NCBI GenBank assembly: GCA_002189035.1
Contig: NEEC01000002.1
Location: 6,533,001 to 6,597,000 of the forward strand
Reading direction: 5' to 3'
Source: Utricularia gibba
Taxonomy: Eukaryota; Streptophyta; Magnoliopsida; Lamiales; Lentibulariaceae
DNA: 64,000 nucleotides
Shown: piece by piece, positions 22,898 through 33,406 of the stretch
Layout of the letters: each line of letters starts with the position of its first letter
Numbering within the stretch: position 1 is the first letter of the stretch
Made by a program: the position numbers and the translations under genes
Notes under the pieces: model-generated
Database searches by the model: none
What the model was told of the DNA's origin: nothing
The model's input: the letters and a program-made list of their open reading frames with translations, nothing else

Positions 22898-24343
22898 ATG
22901 GAATCATATGTGAGTTTCTTCAAGTTTATATGTTGTGGTTGTGTTTTTGGTGCTATTGCCTGTTATACGATTTTTGTCTTGATTAGGGTTGATCTGTTTT
23001 GAGTCTGATTGTATTAGGAATCTTGTTTGCATGACTTGTAGGATGATGAATCAAGAAGGTTTGATGACAGAGCAACCAGTGATCTTGTAGTAAGAATCAG
23101 AACACAGGATGGTCGTGATGAATGGATCTATTGTCACTCACAAGTACTTGCCATGAAAAGCAAGTACTTTGCTGATCGGCTATCCGATACTTGGCCGACA
23201 TGCCAGATCCTGGATTCACGGAACTGTGTTGAAGTTTGCTGTGAAGAGATCGACTTTGATAGTTACATAGCTGTTCTTCGACTCATATACTCCTCTGAAA
23301 TCGCAGTCAGTGATCTTGGCAGCATTAAGAATGCCCTTGGTATTCTGAGGGTAGCCTTTGAACTCGGATGCCCGGGTATTGTTTCCTCTTGTGTGGACTA
23401 CATGGAGGCAGCACCTTGGGAAGAATCAGAGGAAGAAGAGATATTGAAAGTTATACCAAGCATGGGATCAGGAATGGAACGAGTACTTGCTCGTCTGCAG
23501 CCTGTAGATCCAGCAGCCATACATGGTGTTTTCCTCTCAGCCATCAGATTTGCCACTTCATCACCCCCTTCTGCTATGAATGATCTGAAAACCTCAGCAC
23601 AAGAACAACTTGAGTACATGCTCACAGAAGATGAGGATGCCCCTCTTTTAATAGCTGATGAGGAGGTCAAATCAGAAGCAAAGCAATGTATCAGTACCAT
23701 GTTTTCAAGGTTTGTGAGCCTTGTGGACTCTGCCATTTCAGATGTCTACTGCCCGGTTTTTGGGATGGGTAAATCCGAATTGCTAATCTCGTATTTGTCC
23801 GACCTTTCATGGGCTTCCCAGATACTCACCAAACTCGAATGCCCAAAGGAGTTCATCTCATCCTGGGTAGAGATATCACCAAACATGGTGAAACTCATAG
23901 ATCAAGTAGAATCCCAGGGCTGCTCCTCAGTTGGGATTAAGTTTAAGATACTTGAATTCTCTGGAAAAGTCCTAGAGGCCATCGGATGTGGAAATGTCAT
24001 TCTGCCAACCATAACACGGTTGGACATGGTCAAATTATGGCTCCCGTTTTCAAGTTCAGTGAAGCGGGCTGTAGATTCATCTCCTTCGGATAATGAAAAT
24101 GAGCTGTTGGTGAAGTCCGATGGAGAGTTCTGGCAGTCTCTGGAGTCGTCGTTTGTTTCAATCATCCTTACCCTGCCATCAACAGACCAGGCTGAGATCC
24201 TGAAGGAGTGGCTGGAAAGTGAAGATGCCAAGTATCCTGATCTGGGGGAAGCATTTGAGGTCTGGTGCTACAGGTCCAAGGTCGCAAGAAGAAGATTAGG
24301 TTTGGTGGATGAAAGCAACCCTTCCACTGAAGAAGCATCATGA
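22898..24343 (+). CDS. BTB/POZ domain protein, At3g05675-like
   Basis: BTB proteins are usually substrate adaptors of CUL3 ubiquitin ligases. A 12-nt first coding exon (22898-22909, M-E-S-Y) ends at gtgagt and joins at 23042 to DDESRRFDDRATSDLVVRIR. The BTB fold continues with DEWIYCHSQVLAMKSKYFAD and FDSYIAVLRLIYSSEIAVSD. A long C-terminal helical region follows, including SMGSGMERVLARLQPVDPAA, LTKLECPKEFISSWVEISPN and VWCYRSKVARRRLG. This layout fits the plant BTB family represented by At3g05675 and At5g60050, which has no firm biochemical role. Translation ends at 24343, eight bases before an 18-base poly-C tract. Confidence 0.88.
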
Positions 24344-24350
24344 TACAAGG

Positions 24351-24368
24351 CCCCCCCCCCCCCCCCCC
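24351..24368 (+). repeat. poly-C tract (18 C)
   Basis: An uninterrupted run of 18 cytosines in the predicted 3' UTR of the BTB gene, just after its stop codon. Confidence 0.95.
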
Positions 24369-24551
24369 ATCTTTGATTTATGGCTGAATCATACAGCCAC
24401 TGATAGGAACTACTAAAAATCATGAACTTCCTCCATGTATTTACATAGAAACAGATGGAGATCAAACCTGTAACTATCAAGAATCCACTAGGTTTTTGTT
24501 CAGGACAACAGCGTATCCTGGAGTACCTCATCTTTGATCTCAAAGAACTAT

Positions 24552-24953
24552 TTACATACTTCCGGCTGCTTCAGCTGTAGCATTCACCATAGGATTGGAA
24601 TATCGCAATACGCTGGGGAGTCTTTCCACCACCAATGTGAGGCCTGAGAAAAAAAAACGTGCACCACGTTCTGTGAAAAAACCGTTGCTCCCCCTCAATT
24701 GATCTACCGATTGAAGATAAAAAATGATCGGAATAATACTAACAAGCCAAATTTGAGAGCTTGAACTGACATAAAATCGATTGCGTTGGCATTCATACTT
24801 ATCCCATGGATTCTCCGATGGGCGGTAACTGACATCTATCGGAGAGGCATACCTGCATGGATTCGAGAGCTGATAATCTAACTCTAACGAGTAACGAACC
24901 AAGCGTCGTAACATCTTGAATCTTCTCCATCGATTCACTGGACAACGCCACAC
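24552..24953 (-). other. possible small two-exon transcript, unidentified
   Basis: On the minus strand a telo-box-like AAACCCTA (24958-24967) precedes an ATG-led open stretch that reads MEKIQDVTTLGSLLVRVRLS. A good donor (CAG then gtatgcc) and a pyrimidine-rich acceptor (tttttttttctcag) define an intron of about 200 nt. The second exon ends near 24552. In one frame it reads LTLVVERLPSVLRYSNPMVN, but that frame does not join cleanly with the first exon. It may be a small protein gene or a non-coding RNA; I do not recognise it. Confidence 0.3.
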
Positions 24954-24967
24954 GCTCTTATAGGGTT

Positions 24968-25470
24968 TCAGGCAGCGGTGGCGTACGGTGGTGGACTGTT
25001 ACTCGCGGGAAAGGGAATTGGATTCAAATATGTGGCGCAGGAGATATTGGGCAAGGGCGAGCTCCGCCCGGAGCAACTTAGGCCATGCTACAAAAAGTTG
25101 ATGGGCCTATTAGACGGTGGGCCCATATGTCTTCTGGTCCATCATGATCTTTGTGGCCGGCCCGAACTGCGTATGGGCCAGTCTGCTCTTCTGTGGCCTG
25201 GCCTACATTACTTCTGGACCAACCGTTCCGTGCACTGGCTCAAATTTCTATTGGCTCAGTTCGCTAACCGATGGCCTGCGTGACTCCACTAATACTGTTC
25301 ACTTCATTTGCCTCATGCAGTTGATGTGCGTTGATACTACGTCAAATTCATTCCAGAACTTTGTGGCAAATTTCCCCATGCGGAGACGGGATTCGGAAAT
25401 CTTAGGGTGACTGCTGGAAGGTCGACTTTGATTCAGGTTTTGCTCATTTTCATGTCGTTCTGAATTCAAC
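24968..25470. other. spacer rich in GGGCC/GGCCC words
   Basis: Contains repeated TGGGCC and GGCCCA words between about 25080 and 25230, similar to plant site II/TCP-type promoter words. It may belong to a divergent promoter for the adjacent minus-strand transcript. Open frames here give no recognisable protein. Confidence 0.4.
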
Positions 25471-25474
25471 TCAC

Positions 25475-25935
25475 GTGGAGACGTCGATATTCGATTCTTT
25501 GGATCCGTTGGAAGTGCAGTCTCTGGAGGAATCCTTATTACCAAATGCCATCACACCTTGCTTCAACTTACCTGCAGTTTTTAAAAATTTGCAGCTCACT
25601 GTTTGCCTCCGAATGCAGAAGATTCTGAACTGTTGTCCTTTATTGATGCAGAGGCGTTATTTATGTTTTTGTCCTCAGTGTTTTGTAGTGAGTGCAGACG
25701 CCTATGAAAAATGCAGGCATATTAATGTACTTCAGGTTATTTTTCTGTAACTTTGTTTACCTTGTTTCCTTTTCTTTGTTTCAGGTTTTGTGTGATAGGC
25801 ATTTTGGTGGGATCAACTACCTAAGGGTGGAGTTGGAGGAGTCCCTGAGGCTTTGGCAAGGGCTTGGTTGATTACGGAAACAGGATACTGTATGTCAAAG
25901 CTGTGAGTATAACTACTGAAAGGTATGGTTTTGAG
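25475..25935 (+). pseudogene. carotenoid isomerase (CRTISO-like) pseudogene fragment
   Basis: CRTISO is a plastid flavoprotein that isomerises poly-cis-lycopene. Only an internal piece is present. Reading frames in order give IFDSLDPLEVQSLEES, CLPPNAEDSELLSFIDAEA and a degraded QTPMKNAGI. After an intron-like gap ending tttgtttcag comes VLCDRHFGGINY. One base is missing there, and the next frame gives KGGVGGVPEALARA. Another lost base restores VDYGNRILYVKAVSITTE. The family motifs SLEEP, NAG...LLSFIDAECF, QTPMINA, CDRHFGGINYPVGGVGGI and GSEILYKANV line up in the right order, with internal deletions and substitutions. No upstream FAD-binding exon or downstream exon was found nearby, so this looks like a truncated, decaying copy. 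Confidence 0.75.
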
Positions 25936-26429
25936 CATATCTGATATTCTTTTTAGATCTATAGGCGACATATGGACGCTCCTCACAAATTCTGTAGATG
26001 AATGAAAATTTCAGTAGGCATATCTTAAAGCACCATCTTTTGTCTCTTTTCACGTGGGCGACAAAGCTGATGTTGTGCCGTATAATTCAATAGTTGCGTT
26101 CCTGGGAAGGTGTCGTCATAGCTGTGGCGTTTTCAGGAATATATTTGTTGCTCTTTTAGTACTTAAAATCTCATCATCCATGAGATGAAACACATTGATT
26201 TAGCTCATATAGTCCATTGCACTATCGAGCTTTTGCTGTTCTCTGTTCACATGGAAATTTCCATGTTTAAGCAGGAATGGAGAAGAAAAAACCAGCACTC
26301 GGTACGCCTCTCCTTATGGTACTTCTCTGGGTGAGAACACTAGCATGAGAAGTTGAAAACAAAAATCCAACAAATCTTGAAGGGTTTTAGAATTTGGATC
26401 TAAGGACCCGGACGGTATGAATTTCTTGA
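25936..26429. other. spacer between CRTISO fragment and ABCG 3' end
   Basis: No coding signal recognised. The right part is probably the 3' UTR of the minus-strand ABCG gene. Confidence 0.45.
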
Positions 26430-29141
26430 TCAAGCTCCTTGCTGAAGCTTCATTCTCCGTAAAGAAATGTAAGCTAGTAATCTGTAGAAGAGTGCCATTG
26501 CTGCAAGTGCTCCAACATCTGTATACCCACTTTCGATTTTGATCCCACCTACTGACTTCGTCAAATGCCCATACTGGATTTTTAGAAGTAGTTTGTAGGT
26601 ATGATAGTTGAAGGAGAGACACCGGATCCATGAGATGAACACTGGAATTTTCTGAAAGGATTTAGAACAATGATCATTTGGGGTATCCTGATTCAGATTT
26701 ACTGAATTGTTCAAGGAAGCATAAGCTCACCTCAACAAAGAAACCTCCAGCAAGCATGAAGGTCATGACTGTGACTGAGGCCAGAGTCGTCGCCTTCTTC
26801 AACTCCATGACTGTAGCACCAATAGCTAGCCCCAAGCCCTGTTAAGTTTTCACATGTTAGGTGGAAAGTCAAGTTTCAGACCCAAACCTCGTGAAGGATG
26901 AACCTGAGCAGCTATGATGCAGAGGAAAACCGTAAGCATGGTGAGGAAAAAGCACCCTGCTTTCAATCTCAAACCTGCCATGAAATAGACTACTAGAAGG
27001 AAAACTAGCGGCAACATTAGGTCTAGTGGTAGGTCACTTGAAGTTCTAGCTGCGAAATATGCACTTAATCTGTACATATCTGTTGCCCGTTCCTTGCACA
27101 GCATGGCTCTTTCTTGTGGGAATGTAAATATTGCTGTGAAGACTGGAAAGAATCCCCAGAATACTGCAATGAAGAAAAGCAATCCGGCCTGCAGTGGCTT
27201 CTTCTCTTTTAGCCTGGTTTTTGTCTGGAAATTACCATTGATGTGTTGAAAACTAACCTGATCTTGGAGTTTCTCAGGGTCATCACTACCGGATTGCCAC
27301 CATAACATTCCCAAGATCGCCGCGGTGGTAAGCACTTGGGTGGTTCGCAACCAGCTAAAGTAGTCGTGCCTTCGTTCTTTAAGTCCTCTACAGAATAGTA
27401 TGGAAAACTGCTCCAACCAGCTTGTTCCCCATTCTCTCTTTGTAGATTTTTCAATGGGTGTTGAGGCTAAATATCTCATGTTTTCACTTTCAGGAGTCCT
27501 TGTCCCGTAGGCCTCGACCAGATACTGCTTCAATCAAATATGTATGTATTCATGAGAAAAGCCTGCAGTTCTTCCCCACATTGTCTTATGCAATTACCTC
27601 GTGAATCAGAAGTGACACCGCAGGTTTATTTTCTGTAGCTTCTGATTCCCAATGCCCCATTTGAACCTTGTCTTCTAGCTCTGATGGCACAGAAATGTCT
27701 GTTAAGTTCCCATTAGCAAGATCAAGCATGAACTCTGCTGGATTCATTGAAATAAGAGGAGAACATCCTATGGATGAAAAGTACACCATTGCTTCGGCTG
27801 TCTTCCCATAATACAGTAAGTTCCCTTTTCCCAGAAGCACCAGCTTATCTAACATCAGAAAAAGGCGGCTGGAAGGTTGATGAATTGTAGTGATCACTGT
27901 CTTTCCGGCCTGCCGTTGTATCTTGCGTCAGCAAAATCTGGTGAACTGGTTCGAAAAAGGAACATCATTCTCACCTCAGCTATGCCGTGCAGTGTGTCTA
28001 CTATCTTCAAGGCTATGGTGGAATCCAGCCCTGAAGTTGGCTCATCCAGCAGCAACAGGGATGGGTTTATCAGTATCTCATTTCCTATGCACACCCGTTT
28101 CCTTTCCCCGCCGGAGACTCCCCGGACGAAGGCGCCGCCGATCAACGTGTCCTGGCACCTGCAAGAACACACACTCCTCTCTGTCATGCCCTGTCGTCTA
28201 CACACTACACAGGTTCCTTCTGCTTCCTTACTTCTCTAGTTCCAACTCATGTATGATGTCCATGGCTCGTTTATCCTTCTCCTCCTTGCTTAGCTTCGAC
28301 GGAAGACGCAGACGAGCTGCGTACTTGAGCGTCTCCTTCACCGTCAAGTGAGGGAACAGGACGTCATCCTGCGTGACGAATCCCACTCTGCAAAAGAAGC
28401 TTTCCCATGTCACCATTACTCGCAGTGAAACTCTCGATCAGGTTTCCGATTACTCGCCTGCGCTTCAGCGACTTGGAGTACGGCTCTCCGTTGTACGTTA
28501 TCGATCCGCCATTGACGGACTCTCGGATTCGTCCCCGAGTAGACTCAGAAGCGTCGTCTTTCCACACCCGGATGGCCCCATTATCGCCAGAAGTTCGCCC
28601 GGATCGACGGCGCCGGTGATGCCGTTCAAGATCTCCTTCTCCGCCCGTGATTTCACGCCGGTCCCCGTCACCTTGTATTTCACATCTCTGAACTGCTCCA
28701 TTCACCCACCGTAGTCAAGAATTCCGTTCACATCACCGGCAACAGATTCAAGCATACTAGAAACAACAAAAGCATTACCCTGAGGTGTATCGGCAAAGTT
28801 GGCTCAGTTTGAACCTTCTTCTTCAGATGGCCGGCTTCAACATCCTCCGCTCCCAAAACACCGTTCACAAGCCTGCTGGTTAATCCATTTATCCGGCGGG
28901 GGAAATGCCTGGGAGGGTCACAGATTTCATCATCCTCGCCGGGAGGCAAATACCGATCTCCGACGCCCTCGTCGTCGCCGGCTGGAACCGTGACCGAAAC
29001 AGAGAACCCGAGGCTGTCGCCGGAGGCCCGGCTCATGGCCCCGCCGCCATTCACCTCATCCACAGCGTACTTCCGCATCCGGTTCCCCGCCTCCACCAGC
29101 TGCTCGGGTTTCGACGCCTCCAGTCCTCTCGCCGTACTCAT
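26430..29141 (-). CDS. ABC transporter G-family half-transporter, ABCG22-like (one frame break)
   Basis: This is a plasma-membrane half-size transporter of the WBC subfamily. ABCG22 affects stomatal water loss; the substrate here is unknown. The N-terminal extension starts at the ATG at 29141 and includes ALSRAS-like sequence and [10 protein letters not shown]. The nucleotide-binding domain has Walker [35 protein letters not shown], the ABC signature VSGGERKRV, Walker [15 protein letters not shown] and the H-loop [12 protein letters not shown]. The membrane domain includes [40 protein letters not shown] and [16 protein letters not shown], ending RRMKLQQGA at 26430. Just after Walker A one G appears missing in the run at 28533-28536, shifting the frame; [20 protein letters not shown] continues in the next frame. 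An intron at 28388-28457 uses a GC donor. Confidence 0.88.
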
Positions 29142-29402
29142 CTTCCTGCGCGTGCATGAATTTAATGTGGAAGATTAACTTATTTTAGTAGTTAATTTAT
29201 TTAATTAACCTAAATAAATGGTAATTAAGAAGCCAGCGAAGTGATTATACCAACTTTAATCACTCTATGAAGAAAAAAAGCTGGTTACACTCTGAAATTT
29301 GGAACTCACACTGACCATCCGATGAGAGCATCTTCCCTTTAAATACACAACACGCAATTAAAGACTGGATGAGCCATGCCCACACTTTATTATTATTATT
29401 TC

Positions 29403-29613
29403 ATTTTTATTGGTGTATTTCTATTTTTTGAATATTTTTATTTCCTTTTTTGGGAGACTTTTTTTTTTAAAAAAAATATCCTCAGATATCCACCTAATTT
29501 GTACTTGCAATAAGGTACTCACTACTTCCATAAGGCTGGTGTACGGTATACGGATGACGTAATAATAGAAATACACCTAATTTTTATTGGTGTATTTCTA
29601 TTTTTTGAATATT
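29403..29613 (+). repeat. 34-nt direct repeat, 177 nt apart
   Basis: The string beginning atttttattggtgtatttct and ending ttttttgaatatt is identical at 29403-29436 and 29580-29613. It may be the edge of a duplicated unit or an insertion remnant. Confidence 0.8.
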
Positions 29614-30529
29614 ATTTTAATATGATTTCAAAGAGTATTTATTATTAATGGCCAACAAGATGCACCCAGAGCACTTTGTCTATTAATGGAAGGTTACGCC
29701 AAAATGGTGAAGGATTTAATTTTGTGAAAATAATTTTAGATAAATAATTCTAATAAAATAAAAATTATGAGTAAGTAACTTTTTGAAAACTAAAAATAAT
29801 TGTAAATTTATATTATTTTTTTCGTATGTTATGATAAAATTATTTATAAAGTATTTTTATATAAACATAAACTGTTTCAAAATAGTATTATAAATTATAA
29901 GATGTTTAGTTGGTATATTTAAATGAACTTAATATTACATTTTAATTCCATGTATATGGGTTTATTTAAAACTATGCATCTACCTTATCTTACTTAAAAT
30001 CACTTAATCCCATTTCTAATCTCAATAATTAAATAATATTTAAAAAATTAATCTTAACACATCAATTTTATTTAAATTCAAATAAACCAAACCCATTTTA
30101 TTTCATTCTCATCAAACAAACATTACCTTAGTGTAGGTATGCATCCCACAAACTAAATAAAAGGAGTTCCAAGATGCCAATCAAAATGACCATTTTCTTG
30201 GTTACACACTCCAAATAGAAGATAATGTCCTTATCCTATCAAACACCCTCATCGTTCTTACTATATTCGATCGAAATTCGTTTATTCGCCATAATCAAAG
30301 ACCTTGATGCGTTTTCATAAGCATGCGAATTAGGATCCAACCACATGGCACTTTTCTTTTCCTTTTCATGTAACGTGTCACATGGCATGTCAAGTGCCAA
30401 GGTCCGTAGACATCCAAATTGCAATGATGGAGATATCCAATGACATAATCAAAGAGTACAAGTGTAGATGATTTTTTTATGACAATAACGAGTGAAAATG
30501 TGGAATATGTTAGAAAACATAATTTCATA

Positions 30530-30640
30530 TTGAAATTAAAAGTAAAATAATTAAATATATAAGAAATTATAAATTACAATTAATTGATTAAGTCTAATCT
30601 TTTATATTATAATCCATATTTTTTATATACTTGAGATTCA
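30530..30640 (+). repeat. dispersed AT-rich element, diverged core (copy 2)
   Basis: The order of words is the same (ataagaaattataaattac, then aattgattaagtctaatctt), but the central AATCGATT has become AATTGATT. Confidence 0.5.
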
Positions 30641-32169
30641 CGTGTGTGTTCGCCTAATTTATAGTATCTTGAATTTCAATAGAATAGGATGAATAGATGT
30701 GCATGGTGTGGATTTAGGGTTCATCAACGATTTAAAACCCTAATCAATTTTCCATTCCACTGTCTACAAATCGAAATATTAATTATTTTTTTTGAAAGAT
30801 ATTCCAAAAAAACAACACACAATATAAAAAGAAAAAAGGGGAGTCAAAAGAGATGATGGGCGGCGAAAAGGTAGAATCCCACTACCAAAAGAGGCTCTCC
30901 CCATTCAACGTGAAGAGATTAGTGAGTCATGACAGCATCTTGTCTAATCCAATGCACGTTTGTCTTAGTGCACCTGCCTGCCTGCCTGCATGCATGCTTA
31001 TCTTTTCGTTCCTTGTTCTTTATTCTCTGTCTCGCGTTTTATTACACCCGCCCCATGCAACCTAGCGACCTTTGTTTTGTACGTCCGACGACAGGGTTGT
31101 AGTCTTCCCGCTATGATTGATAGAATATGGGAGAAAATGGAGCACTTGCCTGTTGATAATGGAGGGAAAAAGCTGCATTTACATTAGATTTTTTTATATA
31201 TTTATACACTTATTGGATCACTTCTATTTATTATACTAGTTAAATTTGTAAAACGATTAAGGAGGGCACTTTTGTCAACTGCATTTTTCTAGTCTTCTTT
31301 ACTAATCAATTGATTATTAATAATTTATAATATATCATATATTTAATTATATTATTTTAATTTTTTAATTTGATATTATTTTATCTACTACCTATCATTA
31401 AGTCAAACTTATCTGGGTTTGATTAAGATTTATTTTTTTTATTATGAGCGTAAGTATTGCTTGAATTATAGATCGATCTTTTATTGACTAAATGTATCCC
31501 ACTGTTTTTTTTTAACCAAAACTCACATCACTGCATGAAATCTAGTTTGGCTACTCAAACTTAGTCGTAAGTCAATCGTTTTGATATTATGTTGAAATTA
31601 AGGAAATCTATTGTATTTTTTTATCATATCAATGTAATTTTCTAATCTGAAATTGTTTCGACTATAATGTGGTGCACAGCTTTCGGACAACGACGACTGC
31701 CAACAAGGGTGTCGGATGATACAACGTAGTGGATTTGTGAGTAGTGTGTTGCTAAAGTGTAAAGAAACCCATCTTTCCATCGCGAGTGTTTGTTGAGTGG
31801 CGTCCACGGGTGATGATGACGCTCCAGTTCCAGATGGTTGAAATCTCGATGTGGGCGCTTACAGAATCCATTGTTCGAACCCGGCAAGGGACGAGGGTCA
31901 TCTCTGTCCAGTCTGAAGGCGATCCGGACACCAGATGATGGGAGGAGCAGGCTCTAAGGAAGAAAACAAGGCAGGCAGGCAGGCGCAGCAGTAAAAAGTT
32001 TACATGTAAAATCTGAGTAGTGTGAAAAAAGAAGAGCATGTAATAAAGGGAAAAGGAGCTCCTTATCCATCACTTTTGACACTTGAGTTCATGGTTGTAA
32101 CGTGTGTCGGTTATTCCAACTTGGGAATGCATGTAATGTTTATATGCAGTGTTTTGTATCAGAACAAAT

Positions 32170-32260
32170 AATATTGCATGTAATAATTATGTATATAATA
32201 AATTTTAAATCAATAATAATCGATTGTATCTAATCTTTTTTTATTATAACATAGACACAC
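32170..32260 (+). repeat. dispersed AT-rich element, AATCGATT core (copy 3)
   Basis: tataataaattttaaatcaa followed by taataatcgattgtatctaa, then a T run. Same orientation as copy 1. Confidence 0.6.
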
Positions 32261-32304
32261 AATAAACCCATAACTCAAATGCATGAAAAGTCAAGGTCCA
32301 TGAA

Positions 32305-32532
32305 CTAGACCCGAGCCGTTTCCAGTTGGAATACAATAATGCCCGGATCCGAGGAGGAGGGCTGAGGGTACTCACTGACGCCGTACGCGTGTCCAGACGG
32401 GAGCCACGTGCGCATCCGGATGGTATACTTGTTAGGACATGGCGTACTCGTGTCCCATCGCACTCGCACTAGCCCCCATTTGCCATTTTTGCGACTCGTC
32501 AGCACATACACCAATTGGGGGAGACCAGGCAC
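32305..32532 (-). other. orphan open reading frame in a GC-richer island
   Basis: An open stretch of 75 codons starting MPGLPQLVYVLTSRKNGKWG and ending near VFQLETARV. It stands out because the surroundings are very AT-rich. I recognise no domain and cannot extend it into upstream exons. It could be a relict exon or chance. Confidence 0.25.
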
Positions 32533-32699
32533 ATGGTTTTTTTAAGTGTCAAAAGAGCAGAAAATTTTAGGGCACGATATCAGCTTTAAGATGAACAATG
32601 TGTTGGTTTGCGTATAGATCTAAAAAGAATATCAGAACTTGCTGTATCCTTCCATGATTCACCCCCTCCCATCACAGATAATTAGTATAAAGCATTTCA

Positions 32700-32850
32700 A
32701 GGATATCAAGTTATTAAAATTAAAAATCTAATAAATTGGACGATACATATGAAATTTAAATATATAAAAAATATTAGATATAATCGATTACTAATGACTT
32801 ACAATTTATTATATACTCGATTATTTATATTTTAAATTTCAACGTGAAAT
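32700..32850 (-). repeat. dispersed AT-rich element, AATCGATT core (copy 4)
   Basis: Inverse orientation: ttagatataatcgattacta followed by caatttattatatactcga. Confidence 0.6.
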
Positions 32851-32939
32851 CGTGTATTTTAATAAAACTCACACCTTTGGCATTTTGCGGAGTAATGCTT
32901 GTCGCATTGACTTTATACGGAAGAGGAGACTGCACCACG

Positions 32940-33280
32940 CTAGCTGGACCAGGCCTCGGGATAACAGGCTGGGCCACACAATAGGCCAGGCCGTATAAGC
33001 GCAGCTTGGCTGGCGCAGGGATGGGAAATTGGGCTAGGGCTCCAAAGACAGGGCTGGGTTAGGAGCCATTTGAGCTGGACCACGGGCAGGGGGTCTGGGC
33101 TGGAGTCGATTTGAGACAGGCCATGGGTTTGCGGAGAGCTGAGCCGAGCCGCGGAACGCTGGGCTGGGCAACGAAGAGTTGGCAGAGCCAGACCTTGGAA
33201 TGACAGGCTGGTGCAGGAGTAGTTTGAGCAAAGGCCTGGAATAGCGGGATAGCCCAGGAGCCATTTGAGCCATGTCGAAT
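32940..33280. repeat. GC-rich degenerate repeats (GGGCTGG/GGACCAGGC words) before FKBP gene
   Basis: Irregular copies of words such as gctggaccaggcctcggg, acaggctgggcca, ggagccatttgag and gggctgggc recur here. Similar words occur again at 36270-36375 beyond the FKBP gene. Confidence 0.55.
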
Positions 33281-33406
33281 GTGAAGAGACGCTGGCGCTA
33301 ATAAATAGACAAAACTAGGAATTTTGACAGCGGCGGAACTCCCGCGGGAACCTTCAAGGGCTTAAAGAATTCTGGTTCTTTCGAGGGTGCGCTTGGGCCA
33401 GAGATT

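Larger units (their letters stand above)
29142..33406. other. gene-poor AT-rich spacer with repeats
   Basis: The 29142-29350 part probably holds the ABCG promoter and 5' UTR. A 34-nt direct repeat occurs at 29403-29436 and 29580-29613. Copies of the AATCGATT-core element occur near 30530-30640, 32170-32260 and 32700-32850. Tetranucleotide runs (cctg/ctgc near 30968-30995 and the inverse near 31968-31985) are present. Minus-strand open stretches at 31590-32040 and 32305-32532 are not recognised. A GC-rich GGGCTGG-rich block lies at 32940-33280. Confidence 0.55.

Noticed and set aside
24978-25410. Overlapping + frames of about 100 codons before the CRTISO fragment
   Set aside because: Two frames overlap with no known motif; the base pattern is driven by repeated GGCCCA/TGGGCC words.
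30960-31990. cctg/ctgc runs near 30970 and ggca runs near 31970 as terminal inverted repeats of a 1-kb element
   Set aside because: The similarity is limited to simple tetranucleotide repeats; flanking sequence does not pair.
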